From positions 7,263,559 to 7,327,558 of the forward strand of contig NZ_CP089746.1 of NCBI RefSeq assembly GCF_029541745.1: DNA of 64,000 nucleotides, in the 5' to 3' direction. The notes beneath the pieces were generated by a model. The model made no database searches. It saw nothing but the letters and a program-made list of their open reading frames with translations, and was not told the origin of the DNA. The DNA is from Streptomyces sp. LX-29 (GTDB lineage Bacteria > Actinomycetota > Actinomycetes > Streptomycetales > Streptomycetaceae). Below, piece by piece: positions 21,301 to 29,800 of the stretch (its first letter is position 1; each line of letters starts with the position of its first letter). Both the position numbers and the translations under genes were made by a program.

Positions 21301-21606
21301 GTCTTCTCCCAGGTGATGACGCACGTCCTCGACCAGGCGGAGCAGGTCGTGCCGCTCGACGACGCCGGCTGGCTCGCCATGGGCGGCTATCTCCGACTGC
21401 TCGCCGAGCGGCCCGCGACGCGGGTGGAGTCCCCGACCCTGCTCATCCGGGCGACGGTGTCGCTCGGCGGGGGCGACGCACCCGTGGACTGGCCCGTGTG
21501 GCGGGACCGGAGCGAGCACGTGGACATCGCCGCCGACCACTTCGGTCTGATCGGGGCCGCGGCCGCGGAGACCGCGGCCGTGATCGAGGGGTGGATCGAA
21601 GCATGA
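15379..21606 (+). CDS. Type I modular PKS, terminal module with thioesterase
   Basis: 2075 residues. Order: N-terminal docking coiled coil, KS (15481-16740), AT (17060-18100, GHSQGE and YASH, methylmalonyl type), DH (18160-18990), KR (19040-20350, LDD), ACP (20480-20720, GFDSL) and TE (20900 to end). The TE has a full triad: Ser1934 in GNSIGG, Asp1961 in MIDTP and His2054 in DHFG, spaced much as in macrolide TEs. It should hydrolyse or cyclise the finished chain, making this the last module. Two oddities: the DH motif reads HMVLDTVIVP, with Asp in place of the usual Gly, and the KR carries an Asp-rich insert at about 19441-19550. The start has GGAGG about 8 nt upstream. The stop overlaps the next gene's ATG. 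Confidence 0.96.
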   Translation: MTAEKNELIDALRKSLKETERLRQQNRRLLAQQTEPLAIVGMSCRYPGGVTSPDELWELVASGRDAVSGLPTDRGWDVEELYDPDPDRLGKAYTRSGGFLERPGEFDADFFGISPREALAMDPQQRLVLEGAWEAFEDAGIDPTSLRGSDTGVFCGAFSSEYGESMPPELEGYRLGVLTSVVSGRISYTLGLEGPSVSVDTACSSSLVALHLAAQALRSGECSLALVGGVTVLSGPSFFVEFSRQRALSPDGRCKAYAAAADGTGFSDGLGLLVVERLSDARRKGHRVLAVVRGSAVNQDGASNGLTAPNGPSQERVIRQALTNAGIGAADVDAVEGHGTGTTLGDPIEAQALLATYGRERGSGPLRLGSIKSNIGHTSAAAGVAGVIKMVMALRHGMLPATLHVDTPSPHVDWASGEVELLTEAQKWPVSERVRRAGVSSFGISGTNAHVILEEAPAEALNPEAGAQAPGTGPAVVPVLVSARSEAALRAQADRLRALLAARPELSLLDVGFSSVATRAQLERRAAVVASDRAGLLTGLESLAAGEPVDGVVEGTSVGGKAVFVFPGQGAQWVGMAVELLDSSSVFAESMAACGEALSEFVDWRLEDVLRSVDGAPSLERVDVVQPALWAVMVSLARLWRSYGVEPSAVVGHSQGEIAAACVAGGLSLGDGARVVALRSRLVRERLAGLGGMVSVALPVERVEELLVPYRGRVSVAAVNGPASVVIAGEPEALDELIALCERDEVRARRVAVDYASHSAQVEAIETELLEVLASIQPTSGRIPFYSTATGGFIDTKTLDAAYWYGNLRGRVGFEPAIRALIDNGVHVFVEMSPHPVLTMAVEETAAAHGAEDRVGVVGSLRRDEGGLGRFVASLAEAHVLGAGVDWSVLFDGSGAQRVELPTYAFQRERFWLTPGSGAGDAAAAGLGRVEHPVLAAAVQVGDRDEWVFTGRLSIDAQPWTRDHMVLDTVIVPGVALVELALTAGRELDCPVLDELVLEAPLVLEDEGARQVQVTVGPAGEDGRREVTVFSRPESGDDERGEAVCHGRGWLAADAEPSVPSDAFPLQWPPAGAEPVVVDGLYARLADAGYEYGPAFQGLRAAWRVGDEVYAEVALPDDATVGEFGIHPALFDAALHGGLLDDMPRDSVVLPFSWSGVRLDRSGLTRVRVRIAPAGESASRIDIAGENGERVASIARLDVRPVEPAQLEAASRGGQSSLFHLDWVTVPAGARPPARVAILGGLAGTEDHYADLDGLERALADGLAVPDLVLATVETPAGVGDPAEAARATAGRALELVRRWLASESLADARLTVVTRHAVAVADDETPRVAQAAVWGLVHSAQSEHPGRFALLDIDGDIDGGADSHDADFHANGDVNVGREADGTADGKAAPAWSALLHPDEPQLAAREGRLSAPRLVRAGTTSTAPAPLDPEGTVLITGGTGGLGGLLARHLAERHGARHLLLVSRRGPAAEGVDALVAAVEALGARVRVAACDVTDRDQLAGLLDSLERPLTAVVHAAGVLDDGLVEALTPERLERVMRPKVDAAWHLHELTAGMELSAFVLFSSMAALIGSPGQANYAAANASLDALAQVRRADGLPASSLAWGMWADATGMTGELDAADVARLERMGVAPLSAELGLELFDQALGVDAALLAPVRLDLPALRAQARADMLPALLRGLVRAPARRAESTGGSLAQRLAAVAEADREQIVLELVQTQVAAVLGHASGAAIAPDRGFKELGFDSLAAVELRNRLTRATGLRLPATLVFEHPTPVEVARLILEDVGRSPAGPGHGDGGPVRQEDHGTLGALLRHAHAAGEMSDALPWLTAASRFRPSFASAAELAGADDYAVQLASGPRLPKLVCVPSFVVGSGPHQFMRLAEHFEGERDVFVCSLPGFRGTDPAPGSWDAAMAVLEGSIRRAVGDAPFVLVGNSIGGALAHSLAARFESAGRAPAGVVMIDTPGPEGGEEVTGRVFSQVMTHVLDQAEQVVPLDDAGWLAMGGYLRLLAERPATRVESPTLLIRATVSLGGGDAPVDWPVWRDRSEHVDIAADHFGLIGAAAAETAAVIEGWIEA
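17055..18005 (+). repeat. AT-coding block, copy 3 of 3
   Basis: Near-identical in DNA to 4999-5960 and 10560-11505. The DNA for the KR structural half (around 19260-19390) also matches the second PKS (around 12760-12890) almost base for base. Confidence 0.85.
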
Positions 21607-23009
21607 AGGACAGTGCGTCCCGGCGCGGCGCCGTCGCGGTCGTCCTCGTCGGCGTCTTCGCCTCGTCGCTCGACGTGCTCATCGTCAACATCGCCTTTCC
21701 CGACCTGGAGCGCTCGTTCCCGTCGGCGAGCCTGACCAACCTCTCCTGGGTGCTGAGCGCGTACGCGATCACGTTCGCGGCGTTGCTGATGCCCGGCGGG
21801 CGGTGGGCGGACCAGTCCGGGCGCAAGCGCGCCTACCTGACCGGCCTGGCCCTGTTCACGGTGGCCTCGGCGTGCTGCGCCGCCGCCCCCACGCTCGGCG
21901 TGCTGGTGGCCGCACGGATCCTTCAGGGCCTCGGCGCGGCGTTGATGATGCCGAGTTCGCTCGGGCTGCTGCTCGCCCTCTTCCCGTCGGAGCGCCGCGG
22001 AACGGCGATCGGGCTGTGGACGGCCGTGAGCGGCTCCGGAGCCGCCCTCGCGCCGCCCATCGGCGGGCTTCTCGTGCAACTCGACTGGCGGTGGGCGTTC
22101 CTGGTGAACATCCCCCTCGGCGTGGTGGCGTGGTTCGTCGGCGTGCGGACGTTGCCGGAGGTCCGGGAGCGGAGCCGTTCGGTTCCCGACGTGCTCGGCA
22201 TCCTGGTGCTCGCCGCGACCGTCGCGGCGATCGTGGCGGCCATCGTGCAGGGCCCGGACTGGGGATGGGGCGGGCCACGGGTCCTCGGCCTGATAGCCGT
22301 GGGGGTGCTCGGCGGCGTCTTCACCGTGCGGCGCGCGTTCAGTCATCCCGCTCCGGTCATCGAGCCCGCCATCCTGCGGATCCGGGTCGTGGCGCTCGGC
22401 AACCTCGCGACCCTGCTGTTCTTCGCCGGGTTCGGAGCGATGATCAGCGCTTCGACGCTCTTCCTGACCGGGATGTGGGACCACTCGGTGCTGCGCGGCG
22501 CGCTGGAGGTGGCGCCGGGGCCGGTGGTGGCCACCGTGTGCGCCGTGCCCGCCAGTCTGCTCGCGACGCGGTACGGCGTACGGGTGGTCGGGATGTTCGG
22601 CGGCGCCGTGTTCGCCGCCGGGGGCGTCTGGTGGGCGGTCGTGACGGACGGCACCCCGGACTACGCGGCCAGCTTCCTTCCGGGGTCGGTCATCGGCGGG
22701 ATAGGCGTCGGCCTCATGCTGCCGTGTCTGTCGACGGCGGCCACCCTGTCGCTGCCGTCCGAGCGCTTCGCCACCGGGACCGCGATGAACACGATGTGCC
22801 GCCAGGTCGGGAGCGCGCTCGGGGTCGCGGTGGTCGCGGCGGTGCTCGACGCCCGACCGGGCGTCTCCGGCTACCACACCGCGTTTCTGATCATGGCGGC
22901 CTGCGGCGTCGCGGGCGGACTCGCGCTGATGGCGATCGGTGCGGAGCGAGGTCGTATTCCGGCCAACGGAACCGCGCTTTCCGCGCCAGCAACAGGACGG
23001 ACCGTGTGA
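21603..23009 (+). CDS. MFS drug exporter, DHA2 (14-TMS) type
   Basis: 468 residues, strongly hydrophobic with about 14 predicted membrane segments. The MFS loop motif GRWADQSGRKR follows TM2, and a typical DHA2 stretch near TM5 includes SGSGAALAPPIGG. Such proteins export drugs or antibiotics using the proton gradient. The ATG overlaps the PKS stop as ATGA, so translation is coupled to the terminal PKS. This suggests it exports the polyketide and protects the producer. The substrate is inferred from position only. Confidence 0.92.
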   Translation: MKDSASRRGAVAVVLVGVFASSLDVLIVNIAFPDLERSFPSASLTNLSWVLSAYAITFAALLMPGGRWADQSGRKRAYLTGLALFTVASACCAAAPTLGVLVAARILQGLGAALMMPSSLGLLLALFPSERRGTAIGLWTAVSGSGAALAPPIGGLLVQLDWRWAFLVNIPLGVVAWFVGVRTLPEVRERSRSVPDVLGILVLAATVAAIVAAIVQGPDWGWGGPRVLGLIAVGVLGGVFTVRRAFSHPAPVIEPAILRIRVVALGNLATLLFFAGFGAMISASTLFLTGMWDHSVLRGALEVAPGPVVATVCAVPASLLATRYGVRVVGMFGGAVFAAGGVWWAVVTDGTPDYAASFLPGSVIGGIGVGLMLPCLSTAATLSLPSERFATGTAMNTMCRQVGSALGVAVVAAVLDARPGVSGYHTAFLIMAACGVAGGLALMAIGAERGRIPANGTALSAPATGRTV

Positions 23010-23039
23010 CTTCGCGGTCCACGAGAAAGGATTACAGGA

Positions 23040-24506
23040 ATGGACACTGCCAACACACCTCATGGCGCGTCCCCAGCGCACGGGACCACGAAGGACGGGG
23101 CCGCGTCGGGGGCCGCTGGGTGTCCGGTCAACCATGCCGCGGCGCGTCCGAAGACCGTCATCCCCGCCACCGCGCTGCCGGGGCCGCCGGATCACATGCT
23201 GAAGCAGCTCTGGAAGTACCGGTCGCTCCGGACCCTGTGGCTGACGCAGTGCCGTGAGCTGTACGGCGACCGGATCCGGCTGAAGATCAGGCCCAAGTCC
23301 GACATCTACCTGCTCTCGAACGCCGACGATGTGAAGGCGATGTTCCTGGCCCCCAGGGACACCCTGCACACCGGTAACGGCAGTGCCGTGCTGGAGAAGT
23401 TCTTCGGTAACACCGGGCTCGCCTTCCTCGACGAGGAGGAGCACCTGACCCGGCGCAAGGCCATCATGCCGAGCTTCAAGGGCGAGGCGTTCAAGCGCAT
23501 CGAGGCGTCGGCCACCAAGCTGGCCAAGCAGGAGGTCGCCGCATGGCCGCGTCACCAGGTCATGTCGCTGCACCCGCTGGTCCACCGCTACACGATGAAG
23601 GTGATCGGCGAGATCATCTTCGGAGAGGTGACCCCGTCCTGCTGGGACGAGATGCTCGAAGAGCTGATGGGTGTGGTGGAGTTCAACAACCACATCATGA
23701 CGGTGCTCCGGATCGAGGACATGCCGGGTGCGGTGCTGCGAGCGCTCACGGCGATCCGCCGCACGGGTCTGCGTGACTTCCTGGGGCACCGTGCGCGCGC
23801 GGACGCGCTGCTCGCCAGGGCCGTCAAGGAGCGCCTGGACTCGGGCGACCTCGGCAACGACATGCTCTCCGTCATGCTCGGCATCCGAAAGGAGGATGGC
23901 ACGCCGCTGACCGGCGTGGAGCTGCGCGACGAGATGATGACCATGTTCATAGCCGGCACCGAGACGACCGCTTCGGTGATCTGCTGGGCTCTGGAGTACC
24001 TGAGCCGCAAACCGGCGATTCTCCAGCGCGTGCTCACCGAGATCGACGAGGGCGCCGGCGACGCCTACCTCACGGCGCTCGTGTACGAGGTGCTGCGGGT
24101 GCGGCCGCCGCTGCCCAACATCATCCTCCGCGAGGTCGTGAAGCCGATCGAGATCGGCGGAGTGCGCTACGAGCCCGGCATGGAGCTGTGGGCCAGCGCC
24201 CATCTGCTGAACCGGCATCCGGACCACTACGAAGACGCCGAGCGGTTCGACCCCGAGCGCTACCTGGGCACCAAGCCCGACCTGAACGTCTGGATCCCGT
24301 TCGGCGGCGGCCACACCCGCTGCCTCGGCGACCGGATCGCCATCCATGAGATCAAGGTCATGCTCCGCGAGGTGCTCTCCACCTGCGACCTCCGCCGGGT
24401 CGACCCGAGGCCGGAGGGGATGCGCAGCCGTGGCGTCGTCATCGTGCCGGAGCACGGCACCCGCCTTGAGCTCAGGCCCCGAAAGGCGGAGGTGAGCCTG
24501 GCCTAG
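23040..24506 (+). CDS. Cytochrome P450
   Basis: 488 residues. It shows the I-helix motif AGTETTAS, the K-helix ExxR in EVLRVRP, and the haem loop FGGGHTRCLG with ligand Cys428 (codon at 24321). A polar tail of about 50 residues precedes the Pro-rich P450 start (LPGPPDHM), and there is no membrane anchor. It is likely a soluble monooxygenase needing ferredoxin partners, none of which is encoded here. It lies 30 nt after the exporter and is probably in the same operon, so late hydroxylation or epoxidation of the polyketide is the expected role. A CYP family number cannot be assigned by eye. Confidence 0.95.
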   Translation: MDTANTPHGASPAHGTTKDGAASGAAGCPVNHAAARPKTVIPATALPGPPDHMLKQLWKYRSLRTLWLTQCRELYGDRIRLKIRPKSDIYLLSNADDVKAMFLAPRDTLHTGNGSAVLEKFFGNTGLAFLDEEEHLTRRKAIMPSFKGEAFKRIEASATKLAKQEVAAWPRHQVMSLHPLVHRYTMKVIGEIIFGEVTPSCWDEMLEELMGVVEFNNHIMTVLRIEDMPGAVLRALTAIRRTGLRDFLGHRARADALLARAVKERLDSGDLGNDMLSVMLGIRKEDGTPLTGVELRDEMMTMFIAGTETTASVICWALEYLSRKPAILQRVLTEIDEGAGDAYLTALVYEVLRVRPPLPNIILREVVKPIEIGGVRYEPGMELWASAHLLNRHPDHYEDAERFDPERYLGTKPDLNVWIPFGGGHTRCLGDRIAIHEIKVMLREVLSTCDLRRVDPRPEGMRSRGVVIVPEHGTRLELRPRKAEVSLA

Positions 24507-24669
24507 GGGCTGTGATGAGTCGGCATACCGGGTGCCGGAGGCCACCAGCGGGCTCCGGTGCCGGTCTGCCGGCTGCGGGGGATTCAACGGGGAGGTGAGC
24601 GCGCCCGGAGCGTTCTTCGGGTGCGCCCCGTCGAGATGGACTCGCAACCGATTCGAGGAAGTAGGCGAC
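24507..24669 (+). other. Intergenic leader before second exporter
   Basis: 163 nt with imperfect GC-rich hairpins (CCGGAG/CTCCGG at about 24535-24560 and an arm pair at about 24601-24628) but no T-run. It could hold a promoter or attenuator for the next gene; no clear hexamers are seen. Confidence 0.35.
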
Positions 24670-26082
24670 ATGACTGTCAAACAGCGGTGGGTACTGGTGC
24701 TGACCTCACTGGCCTCGCTGATAACCGCACTGGACGCCCTGGTCGTGACGACCGCGCTGCCCGCGATCAGGCTCGACCTGGACGCGTCCGTCGAGGAACT
24801 GGAATGGACGGTCAACGCCTACTTGCTGCCCTTCGCCGTACTGCTCATGGCAGGCGCGGCGTTGGGCGATCGCTATGGTCGCAAGCGCGTGTTCACCGGC
24901 GGGCTCATCGTGTTCACGTTGGCGTCGGTCGGCTGCGCGCTCGCGCCCGGGATCGGTTGGCTCATCGCGGCCCGCGCGGTGCAGGGAGTGGGAGCCGCGG
25001 CGGTCGTGTCGGTCGCGCAGGCGCATCTGAGCGTCGCGTTCAGCGCGGAGGAGCGGCCGAAGGCCATGGGCCTGTTCGGGGCCGTGACGGGCTTGGCGAC
25101 GCTCGGCGGGCCGGTCGTCGGCGGCGTCCTGGTCGAGTCCGCCGCCTGGGAGTGGATCTTCTGGATCAACGTGCCGATCGGCGTGGTGATGATCCCGCTC
25201 ATCATCACCAAGCTGAGCGAGAGCGTCGGTGAGGCGCGACAGCTCGACTTCGGCGGCATCGGCCTGGCCACCGTCGCTGCCTTCGGGGTGGGATGGAGCC
25301 TGGTGCGGGGCAACGCGGCGGGCTGGGGCAGCGTCGAGGTCGTCGGCGGGTTCGTCGCGGGTGCGGCCGCGCTGGCCGGATTCGTGTGGTGGGAGCTGCG
25401 CACCCCGCAGCCGTTGATGCCGATTCACTTCTTCCGGTCCCGCGCTTTCTCGGCCGGAAACGCCGCCATGTTCCTGCTGTTCGGTTCCGCCATGGCCGGT
25501 CTTTTCTTCTACGCGCAGTTCCTGCAGACCGTGCTGGAATACGGTCCGCTCGACGCCGGCCTTCGGCTGGTTCCGTGGACCGTGACCGTTTTCTTCTTCT
25601 CGCCGATCGCCGGAAAACTGGTGGGCCGAATCGGGGAGCGTCCGCTGATCACCGCCGGATTGCTGCTCCAGGCGTTCGCGTCCGGCTGGCTCGCTCTGAT
25701 CGTGGAGCCGGATATGGCCTACAGCGAGATGGTCGGGCCGTTCGTGATCGGCGGAATCGGCATCTCGATCGCGGTTCCGGCGGTGATGACCGCGGTGTTC
25801 GGCGCGGTTCCGGACGAGGGATCCGGGGCGGCTTCCGGCACGTTGAACAGTCTGCGTCAGCTCGGCGGCGCTTTCGGAATCGCCATTGCCACGGCGGTTT
25901 TCGCCGCGGTCGGTGGTTACGGCTCCCTGGAGGAGTTCAATGACGGATTCAGTGCGGCGATCATCACCGCGGCGGTGGTGGCGCTGATCGGTGTGCCGAT
26001 CGGGTTGGCGATTCCCGCGCGGCGTGATGTGCCCGCGCCGGAAAAGGCCGCGGTGACGCCCGACAAGTCGGCCGTGGAATAG
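24670..26082 (+). CDS. MFS drug exporter, DHA2 type (second in cluster)
   Basis: 470 residues and about 14 membrane segments. The MFS motif GDRYGRKRVF follows TM2, and VTGLATLGGPVVGG is the DHA2 signature region. The frame is open further upstream, but the ATG at 24670 has GAGGAAG about 8 nt before it and starts at the natural N-terminus (MTVKQRW). It differs clearly from the exporter at 21603, so the cluster has two non-duplicate efflux genes. Its likely role is export of the polyketide, a biosynthetic intermediate or an unrelated toxin; the substrate is unknown. Confidence 0.92.
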   Translation: MTVKQRWVLVLTSLASLITALDALVVTTALPAIRLDLDASVEELEWTVNAYLLPFAVLLMAGAALGDRYGRKRVFTGGLIVFTLASVGCALAPGIGWLIAARAVQGVGAAAVVSVAQAHLSVAFSAEERPKAMGLFGAVTGLATLGGPVVGGVLVESAAWEWIFWINVPIGVVMIPLIITKLSESVGEARQLDFGGIGLATVAAFGVGWSLVRGNAAGWGSVEVVGGFVAGAAALAGFVWWELRTPQPLMPIHFFRSRAFSAGNAAMFLLFGSAMAGLFFYAQFLQTVLEYGPLDAGLRLVPWTVTVFFFSPIAGKLVGRIGERPLITAGLLLQAFASGWLALIVEPDMAYSEMVGPFVIGGIGISIAVPAVMTAVFGAVPDEGSGAASGTLNSLRQLGGAFGIAIATAVFAAVGGYGSLEEFNDGFSAAIITAAVVALIGVPIGLAIPARRDVPAPEKAAVTPDKSAVE

Positions 26083-26124
26083 GCTTCGAGGTAAGATCGA
26101 TCAGAGATGGGTGGAGATCCACAC

Positions 26125-26709
26125 ATGAGGCTCCCGAATTCCGCACACACCTCGCAGCCCTGGCGCATTCACGAACTGGCGAGCGATTTCAAGGTCGAGG
26201 ACGTGTGGGCGTTGCCGACACCGGGCGGTCCCGACGGACTCGACGAACTCGTGCGGCAGATGACGTCCGGCGACGGCGCGCACAACGCCAACCCGGTCGT
26301 CCGCGCGCTCTTCGCGATCCGCTGGCGGCTCGGGTCGCTGCTCGGCTGGGACAAGGCCGACACCGGGCTCGGCAACCGGGTGCCCTCGCTGCGCGATCGG
26401 TTGCCGGCCGACCTCCGTGAGGGGCCGCGGGGACCGGACTTCCGCGCGGCTCCGTTCACCGCGGTCTACCGGACGGACAACGAGTACGTGGCCGAGCTGG
26501 CCAACAAGACCGTGCATGTGCTGATGCACGTCGGCTGGGTCAAGGACCCGGCCGGCGGTTACCGCGGCCAGATGGCCGCGCTGGTGAAGCCGAACGGCCT
26601 GTTCGGAACGGCCTATATGGCCGCGATCAAGCCGGTGCGGGTCGCGGTCGTCTATCCGCGGCTGATGCGGTCGATCGAGCGCAGGTGGCAGCGGCAGGCC
26701 GCGGGGTGA
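26125..26709 (+). CDS. DUF2867-family protein, function unknown
   Basis: 194 residues, soluble-looking, no signal peptide. The sequence (MRLPNSAHTSQPWRIHE, later GLGNRVPSLRDRLP and GQMAALVKPNG) matches my memory of the DUF2867 family, often found alone or fused to NAD(P)-binding oxidoreductases. I chose ATG 26125 because GGTGGAG lies about 8 nt upstream; an ATG at 26107 has no such site. It sits 42 nt after the exporter and 108 nt before the loading PKS, so it may be co-transcribed with the exporter. A role in polyketide maturation is possible but rests on position only. Confidence 0.75.
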   Translation: MRLPNSAHTSQPWRIHELASDFKVEDVWALPTPGGPDGLDELVRQMTSGDGAHNANPVVRALFAIRWRLGSLLGWDKADTGLGNRVPSLRDRLPADLREGPRGPDFRAAPFTAVYRTDNEYVAELANKTVHVLMHVGWVKDPAGGYRGQMAALVKPNGLFGTAYMAAIKPVRVAVVYPRLMRSIERRWQRQAAG

Positions 26710-26756
26710 CGCGAGTCGTCTCCGCGGCGGTCGACGCCGCGACAACGTAACGACGC

Positions 26757-26790
26757 GTGAGCCTCGCTCATCTCGGATGGCGAAGCTCAC
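26757..26790 (+). promoter_or_regulatory. Inverted repeats upstream of loading PKS
   Basis: GTGAGC at 26757-26762 is mirrored by GCTCAC at 26785-26790, and TGAGC-CTC-GCTCA forms a tighter palindrome at 26758-26770. They lie in the 108-nt gap before the loading PKS, so a regulator site or promoter element is plausible. No -35/-10 pair is clear. Confidence 0.35.
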
Positions 26791-26817
26791 TTTGGGGACT
26801 GGGGAGATCCGGAACTT

Positions 26818-29800
26818 ATGCACGTGAACAGGGCCGAGCGACGGCCCGATGGCCAGAGGATCCCGGAGAACGAGCGAGCGATAGCCGTCGTCGGCATGGC
26901 ATGCCGAGTCCCGGGGGCCGACGACCTCCGCGCCTTCTGGCGGTTACTGCGCGGTGGTGTCGACGCGATCACCGACGCGCCGGCGGACCGGGGGTACGAC
27001 ATCCCGGAGCTGGCACGGTTCGGCCGAGGCGGCTTCCTCGACCGCGTCGCCGACTTCGATGCCGGGTTCTTCGGCATCTCCCCGCGCGAGGCGGCGGCCA
27101 TGGACCCGCGCCAGCGCCTGGCACTCGAACTGACCTGGGAGGCCCTGGAGGACGCCCACGCGGCGCCGGAGAGCCTGCGCGACAGCTCCACCGCGGTCTT
27201 CCTGGGTGCCACGGGCGACGACTACGCCTCGCTCGTCCACCGGCACGGCCCGGACGCCGTCTCACACCACTCGCTGGCCGGACTGAGCCGTGGTGTGATC
27301 GCCAACCGGGTCTCCCATCACCTCGGCTTCCACGGGCCGAGCGTGACCGTGGACACCGCGCAGTCCTCCTCGCTGGTCGCCGTGCACATGGCCTGCGAGA
27401 ACCTGCTGTCGGGGACGACCCGGCTGGCCCTGGCCGGCGGTGTGCATCTGAACCTGGTGCCGGAGAGCACGCTCGCCCTGGCGCGGGCGGGCGCGCTCTC
27501 CCCCGACTGCCGCAGCTACACCTTCGACTCCCGCGCCAACGGCTTCGTCCGGGGCGAGGGCGCCGGCGTGGTCGTGCTCAAGCGGCTGGCGGACGCGGTC
27601 GCCGACGGCGACCCGGTGTACTGCGTCCTGCTCGGCGGGGCGGTGAACCACGACGGGGACGGCCAGGCGCTGACCGTCCCCGACAGCGACGCGCAGCAGG
27701 CACTGCTGCGGGAGGCGTGCGCCCGCGCCGGGGTCGAGCCCGAGCAGGTGCGGTACGTCGAACTGCACGGCACCGGCACGAGGGCGGGCGACCCGGTCGA
27801 GGCGAGCGCGCTGGGATCGGTGTTCGGCCCGTCCCGCGACGAGCGGCAGCCGTTGCTCGTCGGCTCGGTGAAGACCAACATCGGGCACCTCGACGCCGCC
27901 GCCGGAGTCGTCGGACTCATCAAGGTCGCGCTGGCGATGAAGCACGACGTCCTCCCGGCGAGCCTCAACTTCGCCGAGCCGCACCCGTCGATACCGATGG
28001 AGCGGTGGAAGCTCGAGGTGAACGCGGCCACCGGGCCGTGGCCCGAGGGCCGTCGGCTCGCCGGCGTCAGCTCGTTCGGCGTCGGCGGCACCAACTGCCA
28101 CCTCGTCGTCGCCGCCCACCCCGTCCCGGAGCAGCCCGAGCCCGGACCGGAGCCCTCCGCCCCGGTTCCGGTGGTGGTGTCCGGCCGGTCCGCGGCGGCG
28201 CTGCGCGCCCAGGCCGGGCGGCTGCGGGAGTGGCTGGAGGCCGACACGGAGCTGCGGCCGGTGGATGTCGGCCACTCCGCCGTGACGACCCGATCGGCGC
28301 TGAAGCACCGCGCCGTCGTCGTCGCCGCGGACCGCGCCGAACTGCTGGACGGCCTGGCCGCGTTGGCGGCGGGCGAGGCCTCGGCCGACATCGTGACGGG
28401 TTCCGTCGCCGCCGGGCCCGGCGTGGTGTGGGTGTTCCCGGGGCAGGGCTCCCAGTGGCTCGGGATGGCGCGCGGCCTGTGGGAGTCCTCGCCGGTGTTC
28501 GCCGCCCGGATGTCGGAGTGCGAGCGGCTGCTGGACGGGCTCGTCGACTGGTCGCTGCGGGATGTGCTCGACGACGAGGCCGCGCTGGCCCGCGTCGACG
28601 TGGTGCAGCCCGCGCTGTTCGCGGTGATGGTGTCCCTGGCCGAGGTGTGGCGTTCGGTCGGCCTGGTGCCCGACGCGGTCGTGGGGCACTCGCAGGGCGA
28701 GATCGCCGCCGCCTGCGCGGCGGGCATCATCTCCCTGTCCGACGGTCTCCGACTGGTGGTCGGGCGCAGCCTCGCCATCAACGCCGGCCTCTCGGGCCGC
28801 GGGACGCTGGCGTCGCTGGCCATGCCCGCCGCGGACGTGGATCGCGACCGGGTCTCGGTCGCCGCGGTGAACGGCCCGAACGCGGTCGTGATCTCCGGCG
28901 AGGTCGAGGCGGTGCACGAGGTCGTCGCCGAGTGCGAGGCGCGCGGGATCCGCGCCAGGGTCATCCCGGTCGACTACGCCTCCCACTCCGCGCACGTGGA
29001 GGCGATCCGGGACGAGGTGCTGCGGGTCGCCGAGGGCATCACGGCGACCGACAGCGGGGTCGCGTTCTACTCCACGGTCACCGCCGGCCGCGTGGACCCG
29101 GCCGAACTGGACGCCGAGTACTGGTACCGGAACCTCCGGCAGGAGGTACGGCTCTCGGAGACCGTCACGGCGCTCGCCGAGGCCGGACACGGGGTGTTCG
29201 TGGAGGTCAGCCCGCACCCGGTGCTGACCATGGCGCTCCAGGACACCGTGGCCGCCGCGGAGACCGAGGCCACCCCGGTGGTGCAGGGCACCCTGCGCAG
29301 GCAGGAGGACGAGCCGCGGCGGCTGCTGCTGTCCATGGCCGAGCTGTACACCAAGGGCGTCGGGGTGGACTGGCGGCCGCTGTTCGAGGGCGCCCGCCGG
29401 GTGGAACTGCCCACCTACGCCTTCCAACGGGAGGCGTACTGGGTCGGCGGCGAGCGCGCCGAGTCGCCCGCGCCGCGTCCCGTCACGGTGGGGGAGACGG
29501 GGGCCGCCGAGTCCTCGGATCTCGCGGTCGCGGACGCCGCGCCGGGGGCGCCGGCCCGGATGACCGATCAGCAGCTGTGGACGCTGGTCCGCTCCCAGGC
29601 GGCGGCCGTGCTCGGGCTCGCCGACCCGAGGCTGGTGGAGGCCGACAGCACCTTCAAGGAGCTCGGCTTCGACTCGGTGACGGCGGTGGAGCTGAGCAAC
29701 CGGCTGAGCACCGCGACCGAGCTGCGGATGCCGACCTCGCTGCTGTTCGACCACCCGACGCCCACCGCGCTCGTGCGGCATCTGCGCGAGGAACTGGGCG

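Noticed and set aside
24532..24669. N-terminal extension of the second exporter
   Set aside because: The extra residues are polar and Cys/Arg-rich, unlike an MFS N-terminus, and a good ribosome binding site precedes ATG 24670.
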